Counted from the first letter of the stretch, positions 1-8,723 are shown. The stretch: DNA of 64,000 nucleotides from Pseudoalteromonas piscicida (GCF_002208135.1 NZ_CP021646.1:851501-915500), one strand, 5' to 3'. The notes: generated by a model not told the origin, from the letters alone. Made by a program: numbers and translations.

Positions 1-874
1 AGCCTTGTGTTTCGGGATTTACATCAACAAAGTTTACTTCCGGACGTTGCCACGTGTCGTTTGGTGGTGTGCTATCGCTACTGACGGTTAATTCATAATT
101 GGCGCTTTGGAAACCGTGTACAGAGACATAAACCGGTGCGTTTGAGCTTATATCACAGCGCTCGTTGGAGCTGGCATCATTGATACTTTGGCAGTCATAA
201 CTTGAGGTGGTCGGTTGGCTATTTGCTTTTAGGTATAGATCTGCATCACCGCTGCCGGTCAAGGTTGCTGTGATAGGTGCTGAGCTTTTAAATGGCCCAA
301 AATGCGCCCATTGGCCAGGGGTAACGCTGCCACTTCGGTTAAATGGCAGCGCTGTACCATCGTTTGCCGGAGCACCGATAAATTCTATTTCTGCAAGCTG
401 TAACAGATTGGCACCTTGCGTTGCGGTGACATTTAAGCGCACAAAGCGGTACGCTTGATTGGCACTGACATTGAACTGTTTAGTTTGATGTCTCGAAGCA
501 AAACTTTGATTGTTTTGCGAATCTATAGTGAACCACACTTGACCGTCTTGAGAGCCTTGAAGCGTCCAATTTTTAGGATCTCTTTGTGGCGCATCGTTCG
601 CGGAAGTGAGGGTGTAAGCTGTTAAATTAACCGCTTCGCTAAACGCATAACTTATCCAACCGGAAGCTGAAAAAGTAAGCCACTTGCTGTAGTGGTTATT
701 ATCAAATGCGTTGACTTTGCCTTCATAGGGTTGGTTTTCTCCAGAAACGCTGATAGCAGCGGCATTGGCAGTTGTCAGATCGCTGTTTGCGTGCGCAGAG
801 CTTAAGCCCAAGCTCACCAAAGCGGTTGCTATAAGAGAGCGTTGGAATCGCGTTTTAGCTATAGTGATGTTCAT
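1..874 (-). CDS. secreted discoidin-like + PPC domain protein, N-terminal part (possible basic secretory protein-type peptidase)
   Basis: The frame is open from an ATG at 874 to the window edge, so only about 291 N-terminal residues are seen. Residues 1-27 look like a Sec signal peptide ending SAHA. Residues about 30-150 resemble a discoidin (F5/8 type C) module (SGWISYAF, NWTLQGSQDG, RFVRLNV), which would bind carbohydrate or surfaces. Residues about 155-265 are a PPC (pre-peptidase C-terminal) domain with DADLYLKA and a Cys pair. The last residues, WQRPEVNFVDVNPETQG, resemble the start of the basic secretory protein peptidase family; that is inference because any catalytic site lies outside the window. 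An AAGAGG Shine-Dalgarno sits 5 bases before the ATG. Likely an exported degradative enzyme. Confidence 0.75.
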   Translation of the reverse strand, partial: MNITIAKTRFQRSLIATALVSLGLSSAHANSDLTTANAAAISVSGENQPYEGKVNAFDNNHYSKWLTFSASGWISYAFSEAVNLTAYTLTSANDAPQRDPKNWTLQGSQDGQVWFTIDSQNNQSFASRHQTKQFNVSANQAYRFVRLNVTATQGANLLQLAEIEFIGAPANDGTALPFNRSGSVTPGQWAHFGPFKSSAPITATLTGSGDADLYLKANSQPTTSSYDCQSINDASSNERCDISSNAPVYVSVHGFQSANYELTVSSDSTPPNDTWQRPEVNFVDVNPETQG

Positions 875-1122
875 GTTGACCTCTTTTGTATCGTTCCACT
901 TTTTTGTGGGCAGATATCGGTTGATGTTGTATCCATGGTTATTTTATTTTTGCGCCCAAATGGATTTGGAACGGTTTAATTGTTGTTGCTTTTATGTACG
1001 TTTGTCAAATGAAAATTTACTTTAATTTAACGATAAGGGCAGAATTGGCGTTCCGAATTTAGGTTAAATCACGATGCGAAGGCTAGCACCATCAGGCTTT
1101 ACAGGGCGTAATGTTAGAGATG

Positions 1123-2130
1123 TTATTTATTGTTATCTGAGTTGGGTTGGAGTGTGTTTGATTGATTTTTCGGGATTTTTTTATTCGCAGTCTCTTGGGC
1201 TGCATTTTGTTTGCGTTGTTTCTTTTGTAATCGCTTTCGCTCAGCTTTAGTCACATGCTTTGCCACCCATTTAGCAATCTTTTGCATGAGCATTGGAGGG
1301 AAGTCATGGCCCATCCCATTGACCAGTTTTAGTTTGGATTTGCGAATAGTAGCGGCGGTTTGCTGGCCTGCGGCCGCGGGAAAAATAGGGTCGTCGGTAC
1401 CATGGATCACAAGTGTAGGCGTTTTTATCTTTGCCAGCGTGTGCTTGCGACATTGGCTTGCGACAATCGCCGCAAGCTGACGCTTAAATCCTTGCGGGTT
1501 ATGTGCGCGTTCAATACTGTGTTTGGCTTGTTGATGTAGCGTCCCTTCGTCTTGAGGGTAGGCGGGACTGCCGATCAGCTGATTGAGTTTTATATTGTAT
1601 TGAATGGCTGATTGGTGGCAGTCTGACTTTGGCCGTGCTTTTGCCAGTTGCAGCATGACTTTTACATTTGCTGCGGTAAACTTGGGATACGCTGAGGTTG
1701 ACATAATTGAGGTCAAACTTACCACTTTCTTTTTATGCTTAGCGGCAACGATTTGTGCAATCATCCCGCCCATAGAAGCACCAACAAGGTGGGCGCGTTT
1801 AATCTTAAGTCCTGCCATCAAAGCGACAACATCTTCGGCCATATCTTCTAGGGTATAGGGAACTGAAGCGCGGATGGGAAGTTTTTTACTCAGCATGGTT
1901 TTTATCACACTCGGTGAACCTAAATGGTCCAAGTGGCTCGATAATCCCGTGTCGCGATTATCAAAACGGATCACCCGAAAACCTTTATTGACTAGCCCAA
2001 AGTACAATTCATCTGGCCAAATTGTCATTTGTGCCCCAAGACCCATTATCAAAATAATGACAGGGGCGTGAGGCGCTCCCTCGTCCTGATAATGTATGCT
2101 GATCCCGGTTGCAATCTTGATATCGGTCAT
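1123..2130 (-). CDS. alpha/beta fold hydrolase
   Basis: A 335-residue cytoplasmic alpha/beta hydrolase without signal peptide. The nucleophile elbow is VGASMGG with Ser119; the oxyanion region is IMGLGAQ near residue 28; the acid is in HGTDDPIF and the catalytic His in GMGHDFPP. This order matches the epoxide hydrolase/esterase-like branch of the superfamily, but the substrate cannot be read from sequence. The last 50 residues are a Lys/Gln/Asn-rich, probably disordered tail (KRLQKKQRKQNAAQE) beyond the fold. No strong Shine-Dalgarno is visible before the ATG at 2130. It is divergent from arfA and separated from the downstream secreted-protein gene by 248 bp, so it is probably monocistronic. 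Confidence 0.85.
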   Translation of the reverse strand: MTDIKIATGISIHYQDEGAPHAPVIILIMGLGAQMTIWPDELYFGLVNKGFRVIRFDNRDTGLSSHLDHLGSPSVIKTMLSKKLPIRASVPYTLEDMAEDVVALMAGLKIKRAHLVGASMGGMIAQIVAAKHKKKVVSLTSIMSTSAYPKFTAANVKVMLQLAKARPKSDCHQSAIQYNIKLNQLIGSPAYPQDEGTLHQQAKHSIERAHNPQGFKRQLAAIVASQCRKHTLAKIKTPTLVIHGTDDPIFPAAAGQQTAATIRKSKLKLVNGMGHDFPPMLMQKIAKWVAKHVTKAERKRLQKKQRKQNAAQETANKKIPKNQSNTLQPNSDNNK

Positions 2131-2342
2131 TGTCGCGAATGTTTAGCTTGACTTGAAAGGGCTGCATTTAAGTATAGAGCGTAGGTATGAACTTAACTTT
2201 AAAATAGCAGTCAAAAAAGACGAAAATTTATTGCTAAATACCATTGCGCTTTAAAACATTTAGGTTAATATTCGCGCTTGTTGATGGTCGGAAATTATGC
2301 ATCAACACTATCAATTTATATGATTCTTATTTGGAGTAAGTC

Positions 2343-2525
2343 ATGACTAAAAAAAGCAAACTTCAGCATGCGCATCAGCGTGGTGAAATTAAAGACAACG
2401 CACTAAAAGCGTTGGTAACAAGCCCGTTGTTTAAGGCGAAAGTTGAAAAGAGCAAAAAAGGCAAAGGTAGTTATCAACGTAGCGTAAAGCACAAAGGCCA
2501 AGAGCCTTACCTTAAGGCAGCCTAA
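2343..2525 (+). CDS. arfA: alternative ribosome-rescue factor ArfA
   Basis: A 60-residue basic protein. The stretch IKDNALKALVTSPLFK followed by VEKSKKGKGSYQR matches the conserved core of ArfA, which binds the empty mRNA channel of stalled ribosomes and recruits release factor 2 to hydrolyse peptidyl-tRNA when trans-translation fails. Compared with the E. coli protein it lacks the long hydrophobic C-terminal tail, so it resembles the active truncated form. GGAGTAAGTC precedes the ATG at a normal distance. The last codons form the 5' arm of a terminator hairpin and the stop codon at 2523-2525 lies in the loop; in other proteobacteria such a hairpin yields non-stop arfA mRNA that tmRNA normally suppresses. 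Convergent with the diguanylate cyclase gene. Confidence 0.93.
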   Translation: MTKKSKLQHAHQRGEIKDNALKALVTSPLFKAKVEKSKKGKGSYQRSVKHKGQEPYLKAA

Positions 2526-2545
2526 GCTTTAAGATAAGGTTTTTT
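2505..2545 (+). terminator. arfA intrinsic terminator overlapping the coding end
   Basis: CCTTACCTTAA (2505-2515) pairs with TTAAGATAAGG (2529-2539) with one C-A mismatch, followed by TTTTTT (2540-2545). The 5' arm is within arfA, the arfA stop codon is in the loop, and the 3' arm contains the stop codon of the convergent diguanylate cyclase gene. A competing smaller stem, GCCTTA/TAAGGC (2504-2509/2513-2518), lies wholly inside arfA. Confidence 0.8.
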
Positions 2546-4103
2546 GCTGATACATTTGCTTGTCAGCTTGTGCGATTAAATCGCTTATATCTGTTATAGG
2601 GTGTTGGGCAAATGCTCGCCCGACACTACCTTGAATTGCTACCTTTTGTTTCCCATGACTAAATTGCAAGGTATTGAGTTGTTGTTGCAGCTGTTGTGCT
2701 TTTTCTTCTGCAGATTGTATGTCGTCAAATAAGCAAAGGGCAGCAAACTCATCACCACCTAGGCGTCCTACAATATCTTGTTTTCTGATACTTGATGATA
2801 AAAACGTCGCAACATGGGTAAGCGCCTTATCTCCAGCATCGTGACCAAATTGGTCATTAATCAACTTAAACTTATCTAAATCAACGTAAAATAATGCCAG
2901 AACACCATCACGCTTATTAAATTGTTCGACTAGCACGTTGGCTTGTTTGTGCCAGCCTCGACGGTTGAAAATAGCGCACAATTGATCATAATTTGCTTCA
3001 TTTTCAGCTTGTTGCTTTTGCTGTCTGAGCCGCCCAATGCGTTTAGACACGGCGACGGCAAGCAGCAAAGACTCAATGGCAAACGCAAAAATAAGTGCAT
3101 AGCGCTGCATAAATGGGCTATATCCCACTAAAAGCACGCGAAATACCATACCGACTAATACTAGGCTCAGTGCCGCAAAAACCAAACTTGCTTCGCCAAT
3201 TTTCCGCTTGGTTTGTAGAGCTGATAGCACAAAGAGAGTGGCGACAATAACGAGGGTTATATAGGCCATTATTTGGCTAAATAAGTAGGACAATTGTGCT
3301 TGTTGGGTGGACATTTTAAGTACACTTAGGAGCATCACGATAGCCGCGGCACTTTTAAGTGACAACGTAAGTTTTGGCCACTGTTTGTCAACAAGTAGGA
3401 TACTCAACATAAACCAGGTTGCCGAAACCACAGTGAGACCAATACTAAGTAAATATGCGTGTTTGAGTAATGATTTATACTGGGATGAAACAAAAAGATT
3501 TAATTGCCCTTCTTGGAATAATACAAATCCACAAAGACAGAAGATATAAGCCCCGTAAAGCCTAAATATAGGATCATTGAGGCGACTACCCATGATCAAT
3601 ACATAGCAAATTAAGGTAAAGCAAAGGCCATAAAATGCGCCCATGACTAGGCTGGTTTTTTGACTTTCCCAAATAAATTTCGGCACGCTCATCAGCCTAA
3701 ATCTTGGCGTATGAATTTGCATAGAATCTAAGCTTAAGGTTGCTGTGTACTTACCTTTTGGAATGATAAATGCGGGCTGTGAGAACTTAACTAGCGACGG
3801 GACATTGACTCCCCATTGATAGTGATTAAGGCCAACATCTACAAATGAAATAACGCTGTCCTCATTTAAATTGCAGGCTATAGAGACGGTGTTGTTGCCG
3901 CGCTCAATTTTGCTATAAGACGTGGTATTGATAGCAAGCGAAATCGAGTTGCCGTGAGCGGTCGTGAGCGAGCAATTGTCATCAAGCGCAAAAATTGAGG
4001 AGCTAAACAAAAATACGGCGCCGTAAATAACAGCGAGTAGGAGCGTAAGCTTCCCACTAAAGTTGCTGTATATTTTGACGCCATTCAACCTAGACTGCAG
4101 CAC
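2529..4103 (-). CDS. membrane diguanylate cyclase (7TMR-DISM sensor + GGDEF)
   Basis: A 524-residue protein making the second messenger c-di-GMP from two GTP. The N-terminus has a membrane anchor/signal segment, then a periplasmic all-beta domain (about residues 40-145) like 7TMR-DISM extracellular domain 2, then seven or so transmembrane helices (about 150-355). A short coiled linker leads to a GGDEF domain. The active site GGDEF is at residues 449-453 and an RxxD product-inhibition site (RKQD) lies five residues before it, so both catalysis and feedback inhibition look intact. No EAL domain. The start is a GTG at 4103; no better start is seen, but it is not certain. The stop codon lies in the shared arfA terminator. 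Confidence 0.9.
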   Translation of the reverse strand: MLQSRLNGVKIYSNFSGKLTLLLAVIYGAVFLFSSSIFALDDNCSLTTAHGNSISLAINTTSYSKIERGNNTVSIACNLNEDSVISFVDVGLNHYQWGVNVPSLVKFSQPAFIIPKGKYTATLSLDSMQIHTPRFRLMSVPKFIWESQKTSLVMGAFYGLCFTLICYVLIMGSRLNDPIFRLYGAYIFCLCGFVLFQEGQLNLFVSSQYKSLLKHAYLLSIGLTVVSATWFMLSILLVDKQWPKLTLSLKSAAAIVMLLSVLKMSTQQAQLSYLFSQIMAYITLVIVATLFVLSALQTKRKIGEASLVFAALSLVLVGMVFRVLLVGYSPFMQRYALIFAFAIESLLLAVAVSKRIGRLRQQKQQAENEANYDQLCAIFNRRGWHKQANVLVEQFNKRDGVLALFYVDLDKFKLINDQFGHDAGDKALTHVATFLSSSIRKQDIVGRLGGDEFAALCLFDDIQSAEEKAQQLQQQLNTLQFSHGKQKVAIQGSVGRAFAQHPITDISDLIAQADKQMYQQKTLS

Positions 4104-4190
4104 AACGAAAACCTAAGGTTATTGTTGTAGTTAATGTAACAAACTTGTGCGTAACTTAGCCAGTGTAAAAACCCTTTGACCAGAGACTTT

Positions 4191-4598
4191 TTACACCCTA
4201 TCGAACAAGAAGCTAAACCAGGCAAAAAACAAGCAAAAGCTACTTAACCCAAATGCTAGGGTTCTTAATCGTAAGTTACTGCCCAGTACGTGCTCGTAGC
4301 TGTGCCAATATCTTGCAGCGACAAACACAGTACTGAGTACAAACCAAAATTGTCCTGTCATTTGCTCAATATGCAAAAGTATCAGTAGTGCAATAAATAA
4401 AACCGGCTGCTGAAACTGGCTGTCATAGCTATTACCTAATAATCTTATGCGCTCGGGGAAGGCGTGTTTTTCGACATAGCGAATATCTTGAAGTGCAATA
4501 TCACCATTTTTGACTGCGCGAATTCTACTCGTTGCGGTCAAAAGGAATAATAACAGCGTTAGGCTAAGCAAAAATAAAATCGGAATATGGATCCACAT
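4191..4598 (-). CDS. MAPEG family membrane protein
   Basis: A 135-residue protein with four hydrophobic segments, the size and topology of the MAPEG family (membrane-associated proteins in eicosanoid and glutathione metabolism). NSYDSQFQQPVLFIALLILL followed by AARYWHSYEHVLGSN matches the family pattern around the second and third helices. Bacterial members are often uncharacterised glutathione transferase or peroxidase-like enzymes in the inner membrane. AGGAGCTTTACT precedes the ATG, supporting the start. It is divergent from the GlxA-like regulator with a 94-bp spacer, so that regulator may control it; this is inference from position only. Confidence 0.85.
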   Translation of the reverse strand: MWIHIPILFLLSLTLLLFLLTATSRIRAVKNGDIALQDIRYVEKHAFPERIRLLGNSYDSQFQQPVLFIALLILLHIEQMTGQFWFVLSTVFVAARYWHSYEHVLGSNLRLRTLAFGLSSFCLFFAWFSFLFDRV

Positions 4599-4692
4599 AG
4601 TAAAGCTCCTGAGTTTGAAAGAGGTTTTACTTTAACTAGATTGATTGCTAACTTATCGTGTCAATAATGACTAATTTTGGTTTGATATTGCC

Positions 4693-5649
4693 ATGAAAGT
4701 GATTTTGCTATGTCCTGAACATGTATTTGCGAGTGCATTAACTGGCGTGATTGATATTTTGAATGTGGCAAATAAAGTCGCTGGTAAGACGGTGTTTTGC
4801 TGGAAGACGGTTGCACTTTCTGGGCAAAAGTCGGTGATGAGTAGTCAAGGCTTAGAATTTGTTTGTCATGCTGAATTTAGCGCATTGGCTGATGCTGATG
4901 TCGTTATCTGGCTCGGCAGCCAGTTTTCGTCAGAGCCTTTGTTGTGGCAACAATGCCAACAGGTCAAAGCACAATTAAACAAGCATGGTATTGAATTTCA
5001 TCCCGCGACTTATCAACTTGCCGGATGTTGCGGTACCGCATTTTTAGCCACAGCAGGATTGTTAGATCAAAAACAATTTACATGTAGCTGGTGGCTTACG
5101 CCCTTTTTTACACGATATTATCCCGTTTTAAAGCCCAACAGCCAAAAGGTAACGGAGCAAAGCGGCATGGTGTATACCGCGGGCGCGGCTCATAGTTACT
5201 TGCACTTGATGCTGCGGTTTATTACCGACGTGCTGGGTTCAGAAGTAGCAAAAACAATTGCCGCGTGGCTGGCGATACCAAACGAGCAAGCGAGTCAAAA
5301 TGAGTTTGTGCAGCTCAGTGGCTTTTTACAACATAGAGATGCGCAATTGCTCAAAGCACAGCATCATATTAGTGATAATCTAGATGTTTCGCATAGCTTA
5401 CATAGCCTTGCGAAACAGGCTTGTATGTCAGAACGCACGCTAATTCGACGTTTTAAACAGCACACGAGTATGACACCTTTTGAGTATGTGCGACTTGCGC
5501 GACTCGTTCGCACCAAACAGCTATTGCATAGCACCAATATGAGTGTGGAGCAGATAGCCAATCAGGTTGGCTACCAAGACAGTCAGGCTTTAGCGAAGCA
5601 ATACAAAAAGCACTATAACCAATCGCTTAATCGAGTGAGAGGGTCGTAA
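4693..5649 (+). CDS. GlxA-type transcriptional regulator (DJ-1/PfpI domain + AraC HTH)
   Basis: A 318-residue two-domain regulator. Residues 1-175 form a DJ-1/PfpI-like domain; the segment AGCCGTAFLATAGLLDQK matches the nucleophile-elbow and following helix typical of GlxA-family regulators. Residues about 225-318 are an AraC/XylS DNA-binding domain with two helix-turn-helix units (SLAKQACMSERTLIRRF and VEQIANQVGYQDSQALAKQ). Family members respond to small nitrogenous metabolites such as betaines, but the ligand here is unknown. The divergent MAPEG gene 94 bp away is the obvious candidate target. No membrane segment is present, so it acts in the cytoplasm. Confidence 0.9.
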   Translation: MKVILLCPEHVFASALTGVIDILNVANKVAGKTVFCWKTVALSGQKSVMSSQGLEFVCHAEFSALADADVVIWLGSQFSSEPLLWQQCQQVKAQLNKHGIEFHPATYQLAGCCGTAFLATAGLLDQKQFTCSWWLTPFFTRYYPVLKPNSQKVTEQSGMVYTAGAAHSYLHLMLRFITDVLGSEVAKTIAAWLAIPNEQASQNEFVQLSGFLQHRDAQLLKAQHHISDNLDVSHSLHSLAKQACMSERTLIRRFKQHTSMTPFEYVRLARLVRTKQLLHSTNMSVEQIANQVGYQDSQALAKQYKKHYNQSLNRVRGS

Positions 5650-5769
5650 TAGTGGGTGTTAACCTTTCTCTTTGTGCAATAAATAACATTGGCTGTTATC
5701 GCTATAGTTAACTGCAAAACATGACAACAGTTAACTATGGCAATACTAACTTGGACATGTGTTATATGT

Positions 5770-6057
5770 TTACTCGTAAAGTTTCTCTGTTGCTTCTTTA
5801 AGTCCCGAGTGGGGTAAAAATTGATCTGTGATTGTTAGAATTGAGTGCAGGTTATTTTTTAATTTATCAAGCTCTATGTTACCTGGTTGAATAGCCGTTT
5901 GTAATAAATGAATGGCCATATCAGCTAATAGAATACGCTGTTTTTCTAGCCATTCTTCATCGCCTTTGGTAGCGGGATTACCAAGGTAGCTAATTTCTAC
6001 CAAACTATGCAAATCCCAGCTAGTTTCGATTAACTTATTCCTTTCAATATCATTCAC
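5770..6057 (-). CDS. hypothetical protein, 95 residues
   Basis: I do not recognise a family. The protein is 95 residues, acidic and predicted helical (DEEWLEKQRILLADMAIHLLQT), with no signal peptide or membrane segment. The frame starts with GTG at 6057, preceded by GGAAGG at a six-base spacing, which supports translation. It stands alone between the GlxA-like regulator and a lipoprotein gene and has no evident operon partner. Confidence 0.6.
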   Translation of the reverse strand: MNDIERNKLIETSWDLHSLVEISYLGNPATKGDEEWLEKQRILLADMAIHLLQTAIQPGNIELDKLKNNLHSILTITDQFLPHSGLKEATEKLYE

Positions 6058-6367
6058 TGCCGACCTTCCGAACTATAGATATAATGACTCCCACACCGTG
6101 CTAGCCTTCTCTTTTTCGTGGGTTAGCTTTATATAAAGCAGAGCCATAATTAATTTGTTAAATAACTAAACAGCTGAGGCTAGCATGAACAAACATAACA
6201 CATTTTATATGTGAACTAATACGCATAAAGCATTTCATGAAGTAGCCATATTTTGCTCAAAACCGCCTGTCAGCTAAAGTCCATACCATTTTGTCTAAAT
6301 GGTAAGGCAAGTGATGAGCAAATACAGTTGGAGGAATATTTTCCTCCATTCAGTCAGTTCAACTTGT
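6058..6367. other. intergenic region, no gene seen
   Basis: About 310 bp between two minus-strand genes. It must hold the promoter of the 95-residue gene near 6060-6130 and the 3' end of the lipoprotein transcript. I see no plausible coding frame with a ribosome-binding site. The only clear structure is a perfect inverted repeat at 6329-6348, listed separately. Confidence 0.6.
6329..6348. terminator. perfect inverted repeat downstream of the lipoprotein gene
   Basis: TGGAGGAA, loop TATT, TTCCTCCA: an 8-bp perfect stem 20 bp past the stop codon of the minus-strand lipoprotein. There is no clean T-tract after it on either strand, so it could be an imperfect terminator or an mRNA-stabilising 3' end. 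Confidence 0.4.
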
Positions 6368-6922
6368 TTAGCTTGACGCGAGGCAACGGGTACTCGGGGT
6401 TTCACCGGGTTCGATGATATTAATATTGACCTCTTTTAAGTCACCGATTATGGGTTTTAAAGCTTTATCAAAACGATTTGCTGCGGCTTCGATTTTTTCG
6501 GCATAGTCGTCAATGGCATCAAAATTAGCAGCGTGGCTTTCAATTACAGCCTCAATCTGCTTGGCCTTTTCTTCTTGTTTAGCCAGTAGCGCTTTATTGA
6601 TCACAAGTCGATCGTCGTCTTCTTGTATAGCCTCTTTACTAATGGCTTCCATTTCTTTGCTAAGCAGTGCGAGCTTGTCTTCAATATCTTTCATTGGTAA
6701 CTCAGAAGCCGACATATCAAGCTCTGCCGCTTTGAGTGCTTTGTATGCAGCCACCTGTTCGGCGTCCATGGTGTGTTTGATTATTGGGTTACAGTCTTGG
6801 TAAGCGATAAGCTGGTAGCTACCTTGCGTTTGCGGCTCTGTTGGATTTGCATTGGAGTAGCCAACGCAGGCACTCACAGCCAGTGTTACCGAAATAATGA
6901 GTATTGATTTTGTGGTTTTCAT
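6368..6922 (-). CDS. hypothetical coiled-coil lipoprotein
   Basis: A roughly 184-residue protein with a lipoprotein signal peptide: a hydrophobic segment ending in the lipobox VSAC, so the mature N-terminus is a lipidated Cys. The residue after the Cys is Val, not Asp, suggesting outer-membrane sorting. The mature part is rich in Ala, Glu, Lys and Asp and is predicted to be a long alpha-helical coiled coil (KALKAAELDMSASELPM, LALLSKEMEAISKEA). I recognise no named family. The ATG at 6922 is preferred over the GTG at 6928 because GAGG lies five bases upstream of it. It is monocistronic, with a hairpin downstream. Confidence 0.7.
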   Translation of the reverse strand: MKTTKSILIISVTLAVSACVGYSNANPTEPQTQGSYQLIAYQDCNPIIKHTMDAEQVAAYKALKAAELDMSASELPMKDIEDKLALLSKEMEAISKEAIQEDDDRLVINKALLAKQEEKAKQIEAVIESHAANFDAIDDYAEKIEAAANRFDKALKPIIGDLKEVNINIIEPGETPSTRCLASS

Positions 6923-7038
6923 AAGCACCTCGAAGGATAAGTCTGATTTACAAAATTAGTCGCGGTGCAGTCTGAAAAGGTTGGTTTTAGATGCGCAAGT
7001 AATAGTAACAAAATATGAATCGGGCAGTGAGCTTAGAA

Positions 7039-7773
7039 TTAGTTGCTACTTTTATCAGGCGCTTGGCATTGGTGCTGTGCAATTTCTTCGGCGTATTTGG
7101 CCTTGACTAGTTCAACGTAATGGCTGAGGTTTTTATCAGGACTTACGGTAAAGGTCCGCTCACTTTTATGTATCGCGGTGATACGGTCCAAGCGAAATTC
7201 ACGGTAATCACTGCGGAGCTGACAAAATGCGACCAGCGTCCACTTTCCACCCCAATAAACCAATCCGAGTGGCTCGATAATACGCTGGGTTTGTTGCTTT
7301 GCAACGTCTTGATATTCAAGTTGTACACACTGCTTAGCCGCAATGGCCAGCCTAAGTGTAGCGCTAAAGGATTGTTGTTGTGGTCCGTGTTTAAAACTCG
7401 AAACCAAATAAGGGGAGTGATCATGCTGTTGTTTGAGGTGAGCGGGTAGCACGGCCTCTATTTTGGCAATGGCCGCTTTTGCATGTGCGCTTAGTTCGGG
7501 ATCCGTCCATGCTCCAACCATTTTACTGCCAAGTAATAATGCGGTGAGTTCATCATAGCTAAACATCATAGGGGGCAGAGGGTAGTCACCAATGATATAG
7601 CCGACACCTGCTTCCCCCTCAATTGGCACGCCAGAACTTTGTAAGTCCTGAATATCGCGATAAATCGTACGCTCAGATACCGTAAAGTGATCGGCCAATG
7701 ATTTAGCGGTAACCGCTAATCGTCGACCCTTGAGCAGATCCACTAACTGAAAGAGACGTTCTGATTTATGCAC
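7039..7773 (-). CDS. YafY-type HTH/WYL transcriptional regulator
   Basis: A 244-residue regulator. Residues 1-60 are a winged HTH_11 domain (AKSLADHFTVSERTIYRDI) and residues about 140-230 a WYL domain (GLVYWGGKWTLVAF then DYREFRLDRI), a ligand or nucleic-acid sensing fold. The layout is that of the E. coli YafY group. The start is a GTG at 7773 with AAGGA six bases upstream. The gene follows the monooxygenase-like gene by 32 bp on the same strand, so the two are probably co-transcribed and the regulator may control the pair. Ligand unknown. Confidence 0.88.
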   Translation of the reverse strand: MHKSERLFQLVDLLKGRRLAVTAKSLADHFTVSERTIYRDIQDLQSSGVPIEGEAGVGYIIGDYPLPPMMFSYDELTALLLGSKMVGAWTDPELSAHAKAAIAKIEAVLPAHLKQQHDHSPYLVSSFKHGPQQQSFSATLRLAIAAKQCVQLEYQDVAKQQTQRIIEPLGLVYWGGKWTLVAFCQLRSDYREFRLDRITAIHKSERTFTVSPDKNLSHYVELVKAKYAEEIAQHQCQAPDKSSN

Positions 7774-7805
7774 GAGTTTTCCTTGTTATTCAAATCTCAG
7801 ATTAA

Positions 7806-8123
7806 TTAACCGCTACATGGCGTTTGAGAGAGTACATTACTGTGGCTAATGGTGACGCTCTCGCTGTCTATGTATTGCGTTAATCTTTGGCATACTTCGG
7901 TTGTTGGGAATTGCGCTGAAACCGCTTTTGCATGCTCCATCGATTGCCAATAAATAATATCTAAATACTCGCCAGTCTGACTGTCTTTAGTCAACGAACG
8001 ATATAGTAACCCAGGTTGCTGTTCTACCCACTCGGTAAAAGCTGGGTTTACACCCATAATGTCGCTCTCTGTAGCACCAAGAGCCAATTTAAATTTTACA
8101 ATCTCTACGACATTTTGTTGCAT
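7806..8123 (-). CDS. ABM-like dimeric alpha/beta-barrel protein
   Basis: A 105-residue protein of the dimeric ferredoxin-like fold, resembling antibiotic biosynthesis monooxygenase (ABM)/YgiN-like proteins: an N-terminal strand VVEIVKFKLALG, a helix with FTEWVEQQPGLLYRSLTKD, and the YLDIIYWQSMEHAKAVSAQF segment. Members are cofactor-free oxygenases or stress proteins; the substrate is unknown. I start it at the ATG at 8123 because AAGGAG lies nine bases upstream; a longer frame to 8147 lacks such a site. It precedes the WYL regulator by 32 bp and is likely in the same transcript. Confidence 0.7.
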   Translation of the reverse strand: MQQNVVEIVKFKLALGATESDIMGVNPAFTEWVEQQPGLLYRSLTKDSQTGEYLDIIYWQSMEHAKAVSAQFPTTEVCQRLTQYIDSESVTISHSNVLSQTPCSG

Positions 8124-8336
8124 GGTCTTTCTCCTTTTTGAGTTCAAGATTAGTAAACCACGATGTTGTGTCAGGGAGTGTCAGTAGTGTTTAAATATAC
8201 AGTTCCTTTTATACCTAGTAAAACGAAGGATTTGGCAAGGACTGGTACCACAACCTGAGTAATAAATGCTACTACGCCGCTTGGTATTATGGTTTACTGC
8301 TAAGCGGCAGGATTAATCTAAGGGCAGAAGAATAAG

Positions 8337-8723
8337 ATGGATCATAAACAAGTACACGACTACTTGCTTGCAAAACCCTATACCAGTGTAAGTCAGCCTT
8401 TTGGTGAAGGCGTTGATGTATATAAAGTGAAGGACAAAATGTTTGCGACGTTGGCGCTTGGTAAAATGGGTAAAGAAGAAGACGAGCATCCCCATTGGCG
8501 CGTAAATCTCAAATGCGATCCTGACGAAGCGCAAGCGCTGCGAGATATTTTTAGTGCGGTGTTACCGGGTTACCACATGAATAAAAAGCTCTGGAACACG
8601 GTGGTGCTCGATGGCTCCATTCCAACTGGAGAACTTGAGCGGATGATGGATAACTCATTTCGCCTTGTAGTCGAAAAAATGCCGAAAAAGCAGCAGGGGA
8701 TTATCCTTGCGCAGCATCAATAG
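8337..8723 (+). CDS. MmcQ/YjbR family protein
   Basis: A 128-residue cytoplasmic protein of the MmcQ/YjbR family, which has a double-wing CyaY-like fold proposed to bind DNA. Typical features are KPYTSVSQPFGEGVDVYKV near the start, WRVNLKCDPDEAQALRD in the middle, and GYHMNKKLWNTVVLDGSIP toward the end. Function in the cell is not established for the family. The 3' end overlaps the convergent LysR gene by 23 bp, so the two transcripts are complementary at their ends. Confidence 0.88.
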   Translation: MDHKQVHDYLLAKPYTSVSQPFGEGVDVYKVKDKMFATLALGKMGKEEDEHPHWRVNLKCDPDEAQALRDIFSAVLPGYHMNKKLWNTVVLDGSIPTGELERMMDNSFRLVVEKMPKKQQGIILAQHQ

